The notes beneath the pieces were generated by a model. The model searched no databases. It was given only the letters and a program-made list of their open reading frames with translations, and was not told the DNA's origin. Shown one piece after another: positions 38,916 to 51,235 of a DNA stretch of 64,000 nucleotides (its first letter is position 1; every line of letters begins with the position of its first letter). Position numbers and translations under genes: made by a program. The DNA comes from Strobilurus pachycystidiatus. Its lineage: Eukaryota; Basidiomycota; Agaricomycetes; Agaricales; Physalacriaceae. The DNA lies in the NCBI GenBank assembly GCA_019915135.1, contig JAHLMK010000016.1:1116001-1180000 (forward strand). The letters run 5' to 3'.

Positions 38916-39471
38916 GAGAAGTAATGTTCAGGGATAAGAAGTAACGTTAAGATGAGATCCTCTGTATTTAAGGCTTCGCGCCTTCAATATTCGCTTTAGG
39001 ACGTGTCATTGTAACCTTGAGGTTCAGGTGAGCGGAGGTTCGTGTGGGCTCCACGTGCGACTCGAGACGGGCAATTGCGCGCACGAAATTGGCTAGACTT
39101 TCTGATCGTTTGATGTACGACGCTGACCACCACGAAGTACAACATGATAGTGTTAGGTGAAGGTGTGGATGATGCCCAAAGCAGGTAGGTGATCGTCATC
39201 ATGTTTCCATCAGCCGGAGTTCGTGTGGGTCTCATTCCATTTTCCTCCTGTACTGCCATGATTGATGGTCAACCGTTCTTCCGTCTGGATATTGAGCCAA
39301 CTTGAGGGGAGGAGCTATGAACCAGGCCTTTTGATTGGATTGAGGGCCAGAGCTCGAGACGATTCAGACTCGACGAACTGGTAACCCACTCGATACTAAC
39401 GATGTCAAAGACCATCAATCCACTTCGAACTCATCAGTGACGCGGCCTTCCTGCGATAGTGACACTGTAGC

Positions 39472-40152
39472 CATGACATTGACGCGGAGAGACTCCGAGA
39501 AATGGACTGCTGATGGGGGTCTCGGTGCCCCACAATCTTCGCCGCCAAATCCCAATGACTTGCTTCTGAAAGCCTTGGTGGACATTGACGCGACGCGCGC
39601 TGACAATCTCGCTGAACACGTTCGGGTAAGTACCTTCTGCTTTCGCGGCAGGAATCGAACTCGTCTAATTCGGATTTTCTTCAGCTCCGTGAATGGCTAT
39701 GGCGCGTTCTACTCGAACTACCCTTACTCTGCTACTGCCCTCATACCATGGACAGGTAGTGTTTCTCTCTATGATCAGCACGATTTTACATCATGCTTCG
39801 GGCTGTACCCACTGTGGGAGTGGCTGGATATTGATTCGCTGGAGGCAGTCGAGTCTTCGATGGCGTGGATCCTCAACTTCCGGGTCACTCTTCCGTCACG
39901 TTTCAACAAGCTTGCTACGGAAACCGCATACTCAATAGGGTGCGTGGCCTCAGATCCGGAGCCGCCATCTCAATAGAATGCGTGGCTTCAGGATCCGGAG
40001 CCAGCGTCATCTTCCCAGTCCACCAGCTTGTCCCCAAGGTCGGCTTCTGGTGGAATTTCCGCGTGATTGGCTTCATTGCGCTCTTTGGCTACTCCGAACT
40101 TGGGGCTGCTGGCGATCCGTCCTCGGAGCCCCACCAAACGGTTACCACTTGA
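39472..40152 (+). other. Possible short or degraded gene, family unknown
   Basis: Exon-like pieces line up with splice signals: MTLTRRDSEKWTADGG... to NLAEHVR, a gtaagt...ttcag intron, LREWLWRVLLELPLLCYC..., then a piece containing PQLPGHSSVTFQQACYG... and VGFWWNFRVIGFIALFGYSELG, stop 40150-40152. Nothing is recognisable as a family. A 38-bp imperfect tandem repeat lies inside. It may be a real lineage-specific gene, a relic, or chance. Confidence 0.25.
39932..40011 (+). repeat. Two-copy imperfect tandem repeat
   Basis: tcaatagggtgcgtggcc... (39932-39969) is followed directly by tcaatagaatgcgtggct... (39970-40011). The copies differ by a few substitutions and a one-base insertion, so they shift frame relative to each other. 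Confidence 0.7.
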
Positions 40153-41032
40153 GGCGGTTGCTGCCTTCAGGAAGCCTACATACTGGGGCTGGGAACGTGG
40201 ATTTTCGTCTTCTCGTCTGTTCCTCTACATTGGCTTGTTTGGGACTGTGGCCCTTGGGCTGTGAGTGTTACGCCTTACTATCTCTGAATCATGTGCACGA
40301 CCTCGTTGGCCATGTCACTATAGGACCAGGTTTGATCGCCGGTAGAATGGGGAGGGACACCCTGAGGACACGATTGTGCAAGTCACCAAGGAATTGTGTC
40401 GCTGACACTGACAGATACAATGATTTCTGCTACAGTAACGTGCATGTCTTCAATTCTCATGCTTGTCGTTGGTATACAGTCTCGTGGCCTTTCAAGCTGC
40501 TGCTCTACTTCGGTTCACATCTAAACCGTTCTTTGCCATGCTTCCTGTGAGTTTTTAACTTGTGGCGGTCCTACCCTCTGACAGTTTACCACACATTGTC
40601 AGTCATGTGTCGCGCAAATATTTCCTAAGGAGACAGTCGGTTTTCGCATTGGGATGATCTTTCAAAGCTTCAGGTGAACGCTGATACTTATGAAAGATCC
40701 ACTACTTCGAAGCCCAAGCCTTGAAAAGCTCAAACGTCTTCTCGTTTGTTATCAACTTTCCTTCCGGGGTATGGGATCGGCGGGTTCCTTTCCTTTCTTC
40801 TGGCAAGATCTGTTCTGGACAGGTGTATTATAATATTTGTTGCAGGATTCGCAGCGAAAGTCATACTGTTGAGACATCCTCCGGTTGCGATGGCATAGTA
40901 CATTTGCTCTCAAATAAATAAATAACATTGATTATATCCACGTGGCAACTTAAAGAAACTCGGAAAGGTCTCGAAGGACATACCTCCACCTAACGATATC
41001 GCCACTCATCTACTGCCGCCCCGCCGCCTGTC

Positions 41033-41914
41033 ATGTCCAAGCCCGGCACGCCTGGGCAGACTGCCTCGAATACACTCCTCCTCCGCCGTCAGCTGCAGGA
41101 ACTGACGAAACATCCTGTCGAGGGCTTTTCCGCCGGTGCGCCGTGATCTTGCGCTGTTGAAACCGTTGTCTTATGCTGTACAGGACTCGTCGACGACGAC
41201 AACTTTTACGAATGGGAGATTCTGGTCATTGGGTGCGTCTTGGATGTTCTCGATGCGCTTCGGCCACTGACATCGGCCATGCAGTCCGACCGATACGCTC
41301 TAGTAAACATCCACGATCCGTGTCTTCTTTCGGCCGGGGGATAACGTCTTTTTGCAGTGAGGGCGGCTTTTTCAAAGCGCGGCTGTCGTTCCCGCCCGAA
41401 TTCCCGCTTCTACCGCCAAAGATGCGCTTCATAACCCCGATGTGGCACCCCAACAGTGAGCAGCGCCCTCTGATGCTATCTATCTCAGCTAACCACCGTC
41501 CCAGTCTATCCCGATGGCCTTGTCTGCGTCTCTATCCTTGTAAGCAGCTTTCGCCTTGTTGTGCAGTGTACTGAGGTCACACTAGCACGCTCCCGGAGAC
41601 GACCAGTATGGCTACGAGGACGCGGGCGAGCGATGGATGCCTGTGCACACTGTGGAGTCGATTGTATGCGCTTTCTTCTCATTCTGGACGCCGCTCACAG
41701 CCTGTCAGCTTGTCAGCGTGATCTCCCTGCTTTCCTCCGATACGCCAAACCTTGACAGTCCCGCCAACGTTGATGCTGCCAAAGAGGTCCGGACCGATCC
41801 TGAAGGTAGGCAATAACCTCGCCTTCATTGCCCCGCCCATCTCAACGCCACATAGGATACAGGAAGAAGGTTCGAAGATTGGTGCGCCGCAGCGCAGAGG
41901 AAGCGTTCGACTGA
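41033..41914 (+). CDS. Ubiquitin-conjugating enzyme E2 G1 (Ubc15-like)
   Basis: An E2 of the UBE2G1 type. It starts at ATG 41033 with [20 protein letters not shown], then [29 protein letters not shown] and an 18-nt exon encoding PTDTLY. After this come [32 protein letters not shown], then [20 protein letters not shown] with the catalytic Cys, [11 protein letters not shown], and [20 protein letters not shown] with the C-terminus RSAEEAFD. Seven introns join in frame. The stop is at 41912-41914, giving about 170 residues. The acidic loop after the active Cys and [10 protein letters not shown] identify it as UBE2G1-like, distinct from the UBE2G2-like gene at 25.7-26.6 kb. Confidence 0.93.
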
Positions 41915-42172
41915 GTCAACGATCATGTTAATGCCAATGATACGCCCTGCATCGTTCCCCACACTATCCATTAGTCTCTGTCTGTATACAATAAATCTTC
42001 GATTTCCTGCTCTCTCCATCGGCGAGCGCGGCGCGCGCGTCGGGCTGCCTCGAGTTTTGAATTTGAAAAAGGGTAATATAGAAATCACGTGTCATGGCGC
42101 GTCCGCCGTCGGTTGACTCGGCTCCGAGCTCCGCGCTATTGTCTCTGTGCACCTTGTCTTCTTACCGCCATC

Positions 42173-45100
42173 ATGGCGACCAAAACGGTCACCACGACCA
42201 AAACTGTTACCAAAGGATATGCACATCGTATGTCGCGTATCTATCCTTCGTACTTTACTAATATACAATACAGGAAATAGCTCAGGAAAGACGGTCCCAA
42301 TGGGTGCGCAATCCATCCATCAATTCCGACTATGACGCGAATTCCTTGCAGAGATTGATTCGGACTCGGACTTCAATCCAGGCTCATATGTTCCCGAGAA
42401 ACCCAAGAAGAAAACTAAACGCGCCTTGGGCAAAGGTCGCAAACGGGCACGCGAGGTAGACGAAGATTCGGAGAATGATGCACCGAGGGAGAGAAAGAGT
42501 ATGCAATCTCCCTGCTTCTGCTATTCCCAGTCTAACAATCTCTCTAGGATATCGCCCCCAGTCTCAGGCGCCTAATCCTCTTCTGCGATATTTCGGTACC
42601 TTACCTCGATCCTAGCATACGCGCCGTGATTGATATAATTCTAGAAGAGGAAGGCGACATCGACCTTCACACTGCGTCTGAAGCCGACGACGAAGCCGAC
42701 GACGAAGACTTGGAGGATCGGGACACAATGGACACGACCGACCCGGCCAATAAACGCGTTCTTGAAATCTTCAACCGAAACTGGGCGGCTGTCGGGGAGA
42801 AAAAAGTCCCAACACCGCCCCCTCAGCCTCTTCCGGATGAGGATGATTCCCTTACTGGTCAGACTCTACTTTTACATCCAGAGTTCGTGGCTGACATGCA
42901 GTAGAATACTCGAGTGACGACGATAAACCTACAGTGCCAGGAACTAAGGGTACGGCGCATGCTATTCTCGCGTGTTCTTCTATTCAGATGCTTCCAGCCG
43001 ATGAGGACTCGGAAACAGAGACAGACTCTGGTCTAGATGACAACCTCATGCCGGTCGATAGACGAAAAGTCAAGGCCGATGTGTCTGACTCAGAGACTGA
43101 ATCAGACTCTGGGGACGATGCACCCATACCCATTGGCTGCGTGAGTATTCACCTTTTGTTGGACAGCGTTTATTGACGTAGCAAAGAGTCTGCAACCTCG
43201 ACCAGGCTTCCCTCTCAAAGATGATCAACGAGTTCTTGGCCCGTTGGTACTCGAACCAGCCAAGAACGTCAAGATACCTGGCCCAATAAACACTTACTTA
43301 CGAGAGTACCAACGAGAGGGTGCACGATTCTTCTACAGACAATACATGGACGGCAAAGGCGGCCTTCTGGGCGATGACATGGGTCTCGTAGGTCTTTCCG
43401 AATTTATCATGATGTTTACTGATGTTTTCGTAGGGTAAGAATACTACGCGTGAGATGCGTGTATACATGCTGACCTCTTCCAGGTAAAACCATACAGGTT
43501 ATAGCTTTTCTATCGGCCATTATGAAAAAGGATGGCGTTGTGACGGACCTCGATCGAAGGCATAATCATGTCTCGACGTTGCAGGATGGCGAAGCTTGGA
43601 GGAAACGAAAAGAGCTGCCTCCTGCCGACGCTACCTGGCCGACATGTCTGATCATTGCGCCGTCCACGGTTGTTCACAACTGGGAGAGAGAGCTCTCACT
43701 AGTATGTGTCCAGTGTGGCTTCGAGCGCGTAGCTGACTGTGGTCTTCAGTGGGGTTACTTCGAGGTTGGAATGTATAATGGCAGTGTGGAAGAGCGTAGA
43801 CCTGTCTTGAAGGATTTCAAGATGGGCCGCCTCGATCTCAGTATGTTGCAGTCTGTCCACCTGTGAATGTGTCTGACTTCCCTCTTTGTATAGTGGTAAC
43901 GACTTTCGACATAGCTCGCGGCGATATCGATTTACTGGACGACCTTCCCTTCTCTTGTATCTTCGTCGACGAGGCCCACCGACTGAAGAACCTGGTCTCG
44001 CAGATTACTCAGGCGTACCACCAGTTCAAGTGCAAGCGCCGCTTCGGCCTGACTGGTACGGCGATCCAGAATTCGTATCAAGAGCTCTACACCATTCTTG
44101 ATTGGACGAATCCGGGACAGTTTGGGACCGTCAAGCAGTGGAAAGGCTTTATTCAGAAACCTTTGACAACGGGACAGTCTTCCGGAGCGACTGAAGAAGA
44201 GGCCGCAAAGTGCTTGGTGCGTCCTGTCTGACTCTCATGGACAGAGGGCTCATATTTGTTCACTCACAGTCAGTGGCGAACGTGCTGAAGGACAAGATCC
44301 TCCCCCAATTCTTTCTGCGAAGGTTCGTCATATCTCCTCTCCTACAAGAAGTCCTCTAATTGTGTCGTCAGAACGAAAGACATCATCAAAGATCAACTGC
44401 CTCAGAAATTCGACCAAGTCGTGTTTTGTCCGCTATCCCCAATACAACTTCGGGCGTACAAGCGCATCATCGAGAGCGAGCTCGTTCAGGACATGATACA
44501 CAAAGACGATCCCTGTCCGTGTGGCTCCAGGCAACCGTGAGTTGGTGGCGGTCACATAAGCTATAGCCTTTGATCCCGTGTTACAGGAGGAAGAAATGCT
44601 GCAGGCCATACCAACCCGACCAGGTTCTGCGCCACATCTCCATTCTCATCAAGCTGTCGAATCATCTCGCACTTATTCTTCCATGTGAGCTTTTTTCGAC
44701 TGATCATCTTGAGCGATAACTCATTTCTCTCAGCTCCTCAAGACACGAAGGAGCAAGTGAGTTCCAACGTTATTTGACGCCTGTGGCCCTCGCGCTGATG
44801 TTGAACAGTTGGACAGGAACCGCGCTCTGTCGCATGTGATTTGGCCTGAAGGTGACCCGCCGATGTTCACGGAGGCGGTGCTTCAGTCGCAGTACTGCGG
44901 CAAGTGGGATGTATGCCGCACCTCCGCCTGTCTTTCTGTGCCGTTCTGAAACCAGCTGTTTACTAGACCTTGAACTCCTTGCTGAGGAGATGGAAGAAGG
45001 ATCCTACGAACAAGGTGCTGATCTTCACCAAGACGGTCAAACTCCTCGACATGATCGATTTCTTGCTCAAAAGAATAAGTTCGGGCTTTCTCTTACAGTC

Positions 45101-46743
45101 GGCGTAGGAGACAGATTTAACTCATCCCCGTAGATTATGGTTTCCTGAAACTTGACGGGCAAACGAAGCAGAGCAATCGTGGGTCCCATGGGTTATGGTA
45201 CCTTCGGAGACTGACTAATTCCACAGGCATGGGGTTGATTGACCAGTTCCAGAATGACCCGGACATCTTCATCTTTCTCATCTCTACCCTAGCTGGAGGC
45301 ACAGGGCTGAACTTGACAAGTAAGTGCTCTCATTTGGTTCCGGTGTCTATCTAACGTTTTAGGCGCCAACCACGTTGTGATATTCGGTACGTTCACAGTT
45401 GCGAAGTCCGACTGCCGCTGATGTCGTATCCGGCTACTACAGACCCGAATTGGAGTGAGCTACTGCAACTCTAAAAACGCTTTTGACACTGAAGTTATCT
45501 CTCCAGATCCCGCACACGATCTGCAAGCCATGGACAGGTGCGAATCGATCTTGCTGGGCGACGAGCCAGTTCGACTTATGATTGATAGGGCGTTTCGGTT
45601 CGGACAGACTCGAGACGTGCATGTCTACCGATTGCTTGGGGCCGGTAGTCTTGAGGAGATGATCTATGCGCGTCAGGTTTACAAACAACAGCAGATGGCC
45701 ATCGGGTACGATGCAAGTATCCAAACGCGTTACTTCGAAGGTGTACAAGGAGATCCGCAGAAGCAAGGCGAGCTCTTTGGTTTGAAGAACATCTTCAAGC
45801 TACATGAAGATACACTTGCGACTAAAAGAACTGTGAGTGATGACAGTGCAGTTTGCAGTCTAGTAGTGACGTCGTTTCTTGTAGATCGAAAAAGCAACCA
45901 TCGCGGAATTGGATTGGGCCCTGGCGAATGTGCCATCGAAAGGTCGCAAAGGGCCTGTCTCTGAAGAGCAGAGGAAACTTCTTGATGCGGACAAGTCGAT
46001 GAAGGAAGACGTACGCCTAGTGTCTCCTTGCCCACGTCCTTCATTTTCATTTACTGTTTGACAGTCCCTCCAAGGCCTTGGAGCACTGTTATTCGATGAC
46101 GGTCGAGCTTTTTCTCCGCCCGTTGGGAAGCCGCTGACCCTTCTTCCAGCCGTCCCCGAAGTGAAGCCAACAACCGAGATGACAGAGATACAACGGGCAC
46201 TGGCCGACGCCGGTGTACAGTACATTCATCGTAACGAAGATCTTTTGGCTCCAAGCAAGATTGGCGCTGAGCGTGCCAAGACGATGTTGTCTGTGGGTGA
46301 AAGTAAAAGGCCTTGTCGAGTATACTGCTAATGACTCCTAGAAAACACAACGTGGAACGAACTCATCAGCTGCAAGGAAAGGTCAAGGCCGAGCGAAGAA
46401 AGCGAAGGAGCCGGAGTTCAAGTGGCCAGGACTGCGGCCCCATCATATCAGGAAGCAGAAACTACTTTCTCCCGAAGAACAGTACGTCCTTCCTCTGTGA
46501 ACTTGGATGGTACTCGAATCCAATCTTGTAGGCTCCTGAAGCGCCAGAAAGCTTTGATCGAGCTGGAGATCATTGACTCGCCGGCTGATCTACCATCGTT
46601 TGCCAAGAAATTGTGGGTTTCATTGGTCTTCGAACGATTGGTTTCTTCTCTGACATTTCTGTAGCGCCCAAGAGACACCCGAAGCACAACAGAGAATCCT
46701 TGGGCGGCTCGACGCGGCTAGGTCACCGCCAGACTCTGACTGA
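42173..46743 (+). CDS. Snf2-family ATPase, ERCC6L2/Rad26L-like, with SEC-C-like motif
   Basis: A large Swi2/Snf2 DNA translocase. It starts at ATG 42173 ([18 protein letters not shown]) and has an acidic/basic N-terminus. Helicase signatures: Q-like [16 protein letters not shown], Walker A DDMGLGKTIQ (assembled over an intron), Ia [19 protein letters not shown] box [27 protein letters not shown], then C-terminal [33 protein letters not shown] and [17 protein letters not shown]. Between the lobes sits [18 protein letters not shown], joined across an intron. The tail contains [23 protein letters not shown], similar to the C-terminal region of ERCC6L2. The last exon ends RSPPDSD at 46741-46743. 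About 20 introns and over 1,100 residues. ERCC6L2-type proteins act in DNA-break repair and transcription-linked repair; assignment to this subfamily is inference. Confidence 0.82.
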
Positions 46744-46947
46744 ATTTCTTCCTCGGTTCACGGTTATCTAATATTTATTGTCTTGTTGTTTATATATTCA
46801 TCTGTATAATACGCATCCTTCGTGTACTACTAGTACTACCACTGGCACAATCGACTGCCAGTGCTTGCTCTCCAGCTTGACCACGTGCCAATTTCTATTG
46901 TCGCGCGTCATCATCGGCATCTAAACCGAGCTTCAATCACAACAGCC

Positions 46948-48370
46948 ATGGCGAATGAAGAGTTACCACCCACCCCGGTTGCCCGTCAGCACTCTGTTTT
47001 CTATCGCTCTGTTTGAGACTCATTCCCTTCATTCGTTGCAGCCAAGCTGCCACCCACGGCGCTCCCAGACGTCGATGAGGGCGGGCCGACAGGATCTGCC
47101 CCAGTCCCAATCACAGCGGAAACAGGTGCGGGATCGGTCGTTGGGCTTGAATTCCGTAGTAGCCGCGAACTCAGCCAAGGCATAGACCTTTCGACACTTA
47201 CCAACGCGCAAGTGTATGACTTAAACCAGGTTCGCTTCCGCAGAGCTACATATGCCACGATCTTTGTATCAAGATGACGATTCACAGAGTCTGTACGAGG
47301 AGGCCACGGATGTGCTCCGCCCTTTGATAGATGAGATTGCACCGATCGCTGCCTTGCGCGCCGAATATGAGAATGGAAATCCGGCCTTCATCAAACAAAT
47401 CGATTGGCTAACTGAAAAGGGCTATCATTACATCCGGAGAACGAGAGGTGAGATCATTTGTGCGCCATGCTTGTTTTCGACTAACATGGCCGCACAGGCG
47501 ATGGCGATTGCTTCTACAGATGTGAAGTGGTCTCCTTGGTTGACGTGTCCACTTTATCTGACGCGATTTAGCGCCTCAGCTGTGGCATTTGCATATGTGG
47601 AACGCGTCATGTCTTCAATGGACCCTGTACAAGCTGTGCACTCGTCTTTGAAGACACTCCGAGAGACTCTGCCAATGCTTGACAATGTCGGCTTCCAGAG
47701 AATGGCATTCGAGGATTTTTATGAGGCTTTGGAATCGCTTGTCAAGACTGTCGTAGCCCCAGATCCTGCCACCCAACAGATCCTCAACGGAGCCTCTTTA
47801 TTACAAGCTTTCCAATCTCCCGAAGGTATTGCAGTTATATTTGCCGTTGATAATAGGGTCCTAACTCTTCTCAGTATCCAACTCGATCGTGGTCTATCTG
47901 CGCTTGCTCGCGGTCTGTTGTTCCAAGCGATACCAGGTTTCCCCGGCTGATGATACCTCAGTCAGCACAAATTCGCCTCGATCCCGGCACCTACGCGCCG
48001 TTCCTGTTTCATCCAGAAATTGGAGAGCAAATGGAGGTGCGCGAGTTTTGCGAGCACTTTGTCGAGGCTGTCAGCAAGGAAGCAGGTAGGTCGTTAGTCC
48101 ATAATGCCATTATGAGGCTGAACTCTGTCGTATAGATCACGTCCAAATGACCGCGCTTTCCAGGGCTCTCGAAATCAACGTCAATGTCGCGTATCTTGAT
48201 GGTCGTAGTGCGAATGGTCAGGTTGACTTTGTGGAGTTCCGGAACCCACCCGAATCTGCGGATACTCCCATCACTCTACTCTACAGGTACTCGTCTTTCA
48301 TCTCTCATTTGCTGCGCTAACGAGTTGGCTTAGACCTGGACATTACGACGTTCTAATCAAGGCTGAATGA
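46948..48370 (+). CDS. Otubain-type deubiquitinase (peptidase C65)
   Basis: A cysteine protease that cleaves ubiquitin chains; otubains also inhibit some E2 enzymes. It starts at ATG 46948 (MANEELPPTPVA). After a variable N-terminus comes EIAPIAALRAEYENGNPAFI, KQIDWLTEKGYHYIRRTRGD, and GDGDCFYRSVAFAYVERVM with catalytic Asp/Cys in GDGDC. The frame from CFYR to SVAFAY needs an intron whose acceptor is the cctcag before ctgtggc. Then VSNSIVVYLRLLAS, FHPEIGEQMEVREFCEHFVE and DHVQMTALSRALEINVNVAYLDG. The C-terminus is LLYRPGHYDVLIKAE, with the catalytic His in RPGHYD. Stop at 48368-48370. About 330 residues, normal for otubains. Confidence 0.92.
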
Positions 48371-48921
48371 TACGAATTTAACTTACGATGATCCCTGTAA
48401 GGCCAGAACTGTATTGTACGTTTGTAACGATCAAGGAGAGCAAGTGTGCATTGTTGTGATACCTCAGATACGACAATTACATCCTATACCCTCTGCGCCA
48501 GACTTCCATGTAGACACACACGGTGACACAGTGACGTACCCATTCAAGGCTTAGCTTACCATGGGACCTTTGGTCGTGCCTCTGTCGGCTTCCCATTGGC
48601 ATAGATCGACTCGCTGTTAAGTGTTTGGTCCTGTTCGGTTGTCCCCGGTCAAGGGCGACCTTAATGGCTATGTGGACTATGTATGTTGCGAGCAGGCACG
48701 ACGACAGAGCGTTGACAAAGACTCAGACTCCGTATCAGAGCACAGTGAATCTGACCTGACCACGACGACTAAGTCCAACAATAATACAATAAACGACCCT
48801 TGATCACATTCTCATCTTGTTCACCAACTACTGCCCTTGCTACGAAGAGAGTCTGCTACAAAGTTTGGACTTTACATCTAGCTGGATCTTTGACTCACTT
48901 ACTTATACAGTGGCAACTTCA
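48371..48921. other. Intergenic, no gene seen
   Basis: 550 bp between the otubain stop and the F-box start. A frame at 48621-48803 is low-complexity (Ser/Asp/Thr) and has no support. Confidence 0.4.
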
Positions 48922-50607
48922 ATGGCTTGCATCCGTTGCGGGTTTCACGGTGATCCATCTCGCCCTCCTCGGATTGACGCCATTCCATCTCCCTTCGCCG
49001 ATATCTTAGGCACCACAATCGCATATGACGAACCGAGTGCCTCTACCAAGGATCGCATCAAGTCCTTTATTCTAGACATCGAAGAACAAATCAACGAGTC
49101 CGAGAGTGACATCGATCGTTTAAGAGAGGCGTTGCATATCGCAGAACATGAGAAGTCCACCCTGGAGGCCTATCGCGCGCATCATGTTGCGCTTATTCCA
49201 CCCATACATTTCCTTCCCGATGATATCCTTCTTACCATCTTCCACGCAGTGCTGTTCGACAACAGCTACTCCGCCTTCGAAACCTCCAAATCCGGCCCAT
49301 GGCTCTTCGGGAAGGTCTGTAGCCGCTGGAGGCATCTTGCCGCATCCTCCCCTTTGCTGTGGGGCTCTTTCAACATTGGGCCATCCCGTCACTGGCACCC
49401 TAATCACAAAACCGGTACGGAGGTCCTGGAAGACCTCTTTACCAGGGCAAAGCCCGTCGACTTCCGGATAGACCTCATGAGTACAAGCGGGTACCATCCA
49501 CGCGTGCTGGACGTTGTCCTCGAGCACGCCAATTCATGGGAACGCGTCTTTCTCCTCGGAACGCTCGAAGGTATACTGTCCTTCATACCCGAGGCGCCAC
49601 CAACGTGTAGTTCCCTGTCCACCTTGAAGGTTGACTTCCAAACCTTTGGCGGAACCGAATTCTCAGACGAGACAGAGCCGGAGGATGATCGTCTCTCTCC
49701 ATTATTCGAGTTCATCCTCCCCTGCTTCCGCGGCGCACCAAATCTTCAATCCTTGACTTTAAGCGCGGAGGCCACGATGCTGGAGGAGGAGTTCGATCCC
49801 GCCGGTATCAACTTCCCTTGGAACCAAATAACCCATCTGGACCTGAAGGGCTTGACTTTCCCGTTAGATTTGGAGCATCGCCTCTTGAAGGCTTGTGTAA
49901 GTCTCCAATCTTTCGTCGCCGGGACAGGAAGCAACGTGGACGCTTACCTAGACGCGCATCTGTCCACCGTAGCATGTCAAGACCTGCGCTCCCTCAGAGT
50001 GCCGCACCATGGTGTGCTCACCTACATCGATGCGCCTCTGAGCAAACTATCCATCGAACCGTCCCACCCTTACCCTCGAATAGATTTCTCCCGGTCGCGG
50101 GTGCCCAATCTCCCATCTGCCGATCGCATATGCGAGGTTCAACTCAATATCGACCTTGATCCGTCTTTTTTGCGGCGACTTCTCCTACGGTGTAGCTCAG
50201 TCACCAAGCTGATCCTCTTACCGTCCGAGACTCTACTACTGACAGCTGATAACGTCCTCGCGAACCTGATAGCTGCACCCGACAAGGAGATACTGCTACC
50301 TTCGTTGACATCGCTGAACGTCAGTTTGGAGGAGAACGACTGGTCGAATGAGCAGCTACTTAGGGTTGTTGAGTCTCGCTGGCGCATCCTATACGTTCAG
50401 GTATCTCGCCTCGAGACTGTCCATATCCGACTCTCACAGCCACGGTGGTCCCCCGGACGAGTAGGTGTACCGGTTGAATCTTCGCTCATTGAGAGGTCGG
50501 CCATGGTTGATTCTCTCGCTGAATTCAAGTCAGAGGGATTGGATGTTTCTGTGGTATTCTTTCCTGAAGGACAATACGGTCAGTGCGGTGAATTCATACT
50601 TGTCTAA
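48922..50607 (+). CDS. F-box protein with N-terminal Cys motif
   Basis: A single-exon F-box protein of about 560 residues. I place the start at ATG 48922 (MACIRCGFHGDPSRPPRIDA) rather than the upstream in-frame Met at 48817, because the related gene at 60123-61792 begins MAHLCAHCGLESPKNARINA at the same point. After a short coiled coil (ILDIEEQINESESDIDRLRE, then ALHIAEHEKSTLEAYRAHH) comes the F-box: IHFLPDDILLTIFHAVL, then GPWLFGKVCSRWRHLAASSP. The rest is leucine-rich, with strands like LQSLTLSAEATML and ITHLDLKGLTF. Probably an SCF substrate receptor; substrate unknown. This architecture is greatly expanded in agarics. Confidence 0.85.
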   Translation: MACIRCGFHGDPSRPPRIDAIPSPFADILGTTIAYDEPSASTKDRIKSFILDIEEQINESESDIDRLREALHIAEHEKSTLEAYRAHHVALIPPIHFLPDDILLTIFHAVLFDNSYSAFETSKSGPWLFGKVCSRWRHLAASSPLLWGSFNIGPSRHWHPNHKTGTEVLEDLFTRAKPVDFRIDLMSTSGYHPRVLDVVLEHANSWERVFLLGTLEGILSFIPEAPPTCSSLSTLKVDFQTFGGTEFSDETEPEDDRLSPLFEFILPCFRGAPNLQSLTLSAEATMLEEEFDPAGINFPWNQITHLDLKGLTFPLDLEHRLLKACVSLQSFVAGTGSNVDAYLDAHLSTVACQDLRSLRVPHHGVLTYIDAPLSKLSIEPSHPYPRIDFSRSRVPNLPSADRICEVQLNIDLDPSFLRRLLLRCSSVTKLILLPSETLLLTADNVLANLIAAPDKEILLPSLTSLNVSLEENDWSNEQLLRVVESRWRILYVQVSRLETVHIRLSQPRWSPGRVGVPVESSLIERSAMVDSLAEFKSEGLDVSVVFFPEGQYGQCGEFILV

Positions 50608-51235
50608 TGAAACACTGAATACTGCCAAGGTTCTTACAGGAAATATCTCTGATTGACTACTGGGCATTGTAGAAGTGAGAAACAAGACCGTGAGGCAGAT
50701 CTACGGCACAGAAGGTGAACCAAATAGAGGGTGTGTTCAGAGAGAGGAAACAAATGGAGAGGGTGTGTCTTGGGTGCAACGTTAAACTGTCAAAGGTTCT
50801 GTCATTGAGTAGGGTGCTGCAGTGAACGAGTGGATGCGGAGAGAGCGAACAAAGACTTGACAACGCGGATGGCCGAGGATTTGTCGAGAGTGCGGGCTTT
50901 TCTAATAACCCGGAATCCACTCCCAAAGCTTAGATTAGTATTACGCAACGACACAACGGAGACATAACCAACCCAGAGGCATAGCAATCCTAAACTGGGG
51001 CACCATGAACGACGACGACGTGACCTCACACGACCAGCGGAGGAAGCGACACATTCTGCTTGAAGCATAGAACTGCCATCAAGGTATATCTCAAGTATCT
51101 AGACCGCCGTCAGATGCCCTTCCTCTCCTCTAGTTTTAGAAAGGATGACTATTTTCTTTCCACTTTTCATATAGCCACGATGCTAGACACCAAGAGGAGC
51201 AGTGATAAGGCATTAGTAGATTCCCAATAGTTAAT
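50608..51235. other. Convergent intergenic region, no gene seen
   Basis: About 630 bp between the stops of the F-box gene (+) and uS4m (-). Minus-strand frames at 50657-50926 and 50802-51068 show no family. Confidence 0.4.

Larger units (their letters stand above)
38916..41032. other. Long stretch with no firmly supported gene
   Basis: About 2.1 kb between the P450 start and the UBE2G1 start. The only coding-like signal is listed separately (39472-40152). Frames at 39978-40550 and 40721-40921 show no family. The first few hundred bases should include the P450 promoter. Confidence 0.45.

Noticed and set aside
39640..39665. tRNA B-box-like sequence on the minus strand (GAGTTCGATTCCTGCC)
   Set aside because: The flanking bases do not form a T-stem and no matching acceptor stem, A-box or D-arm is found about 70 nt upstream. 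It lies in a probable intron.
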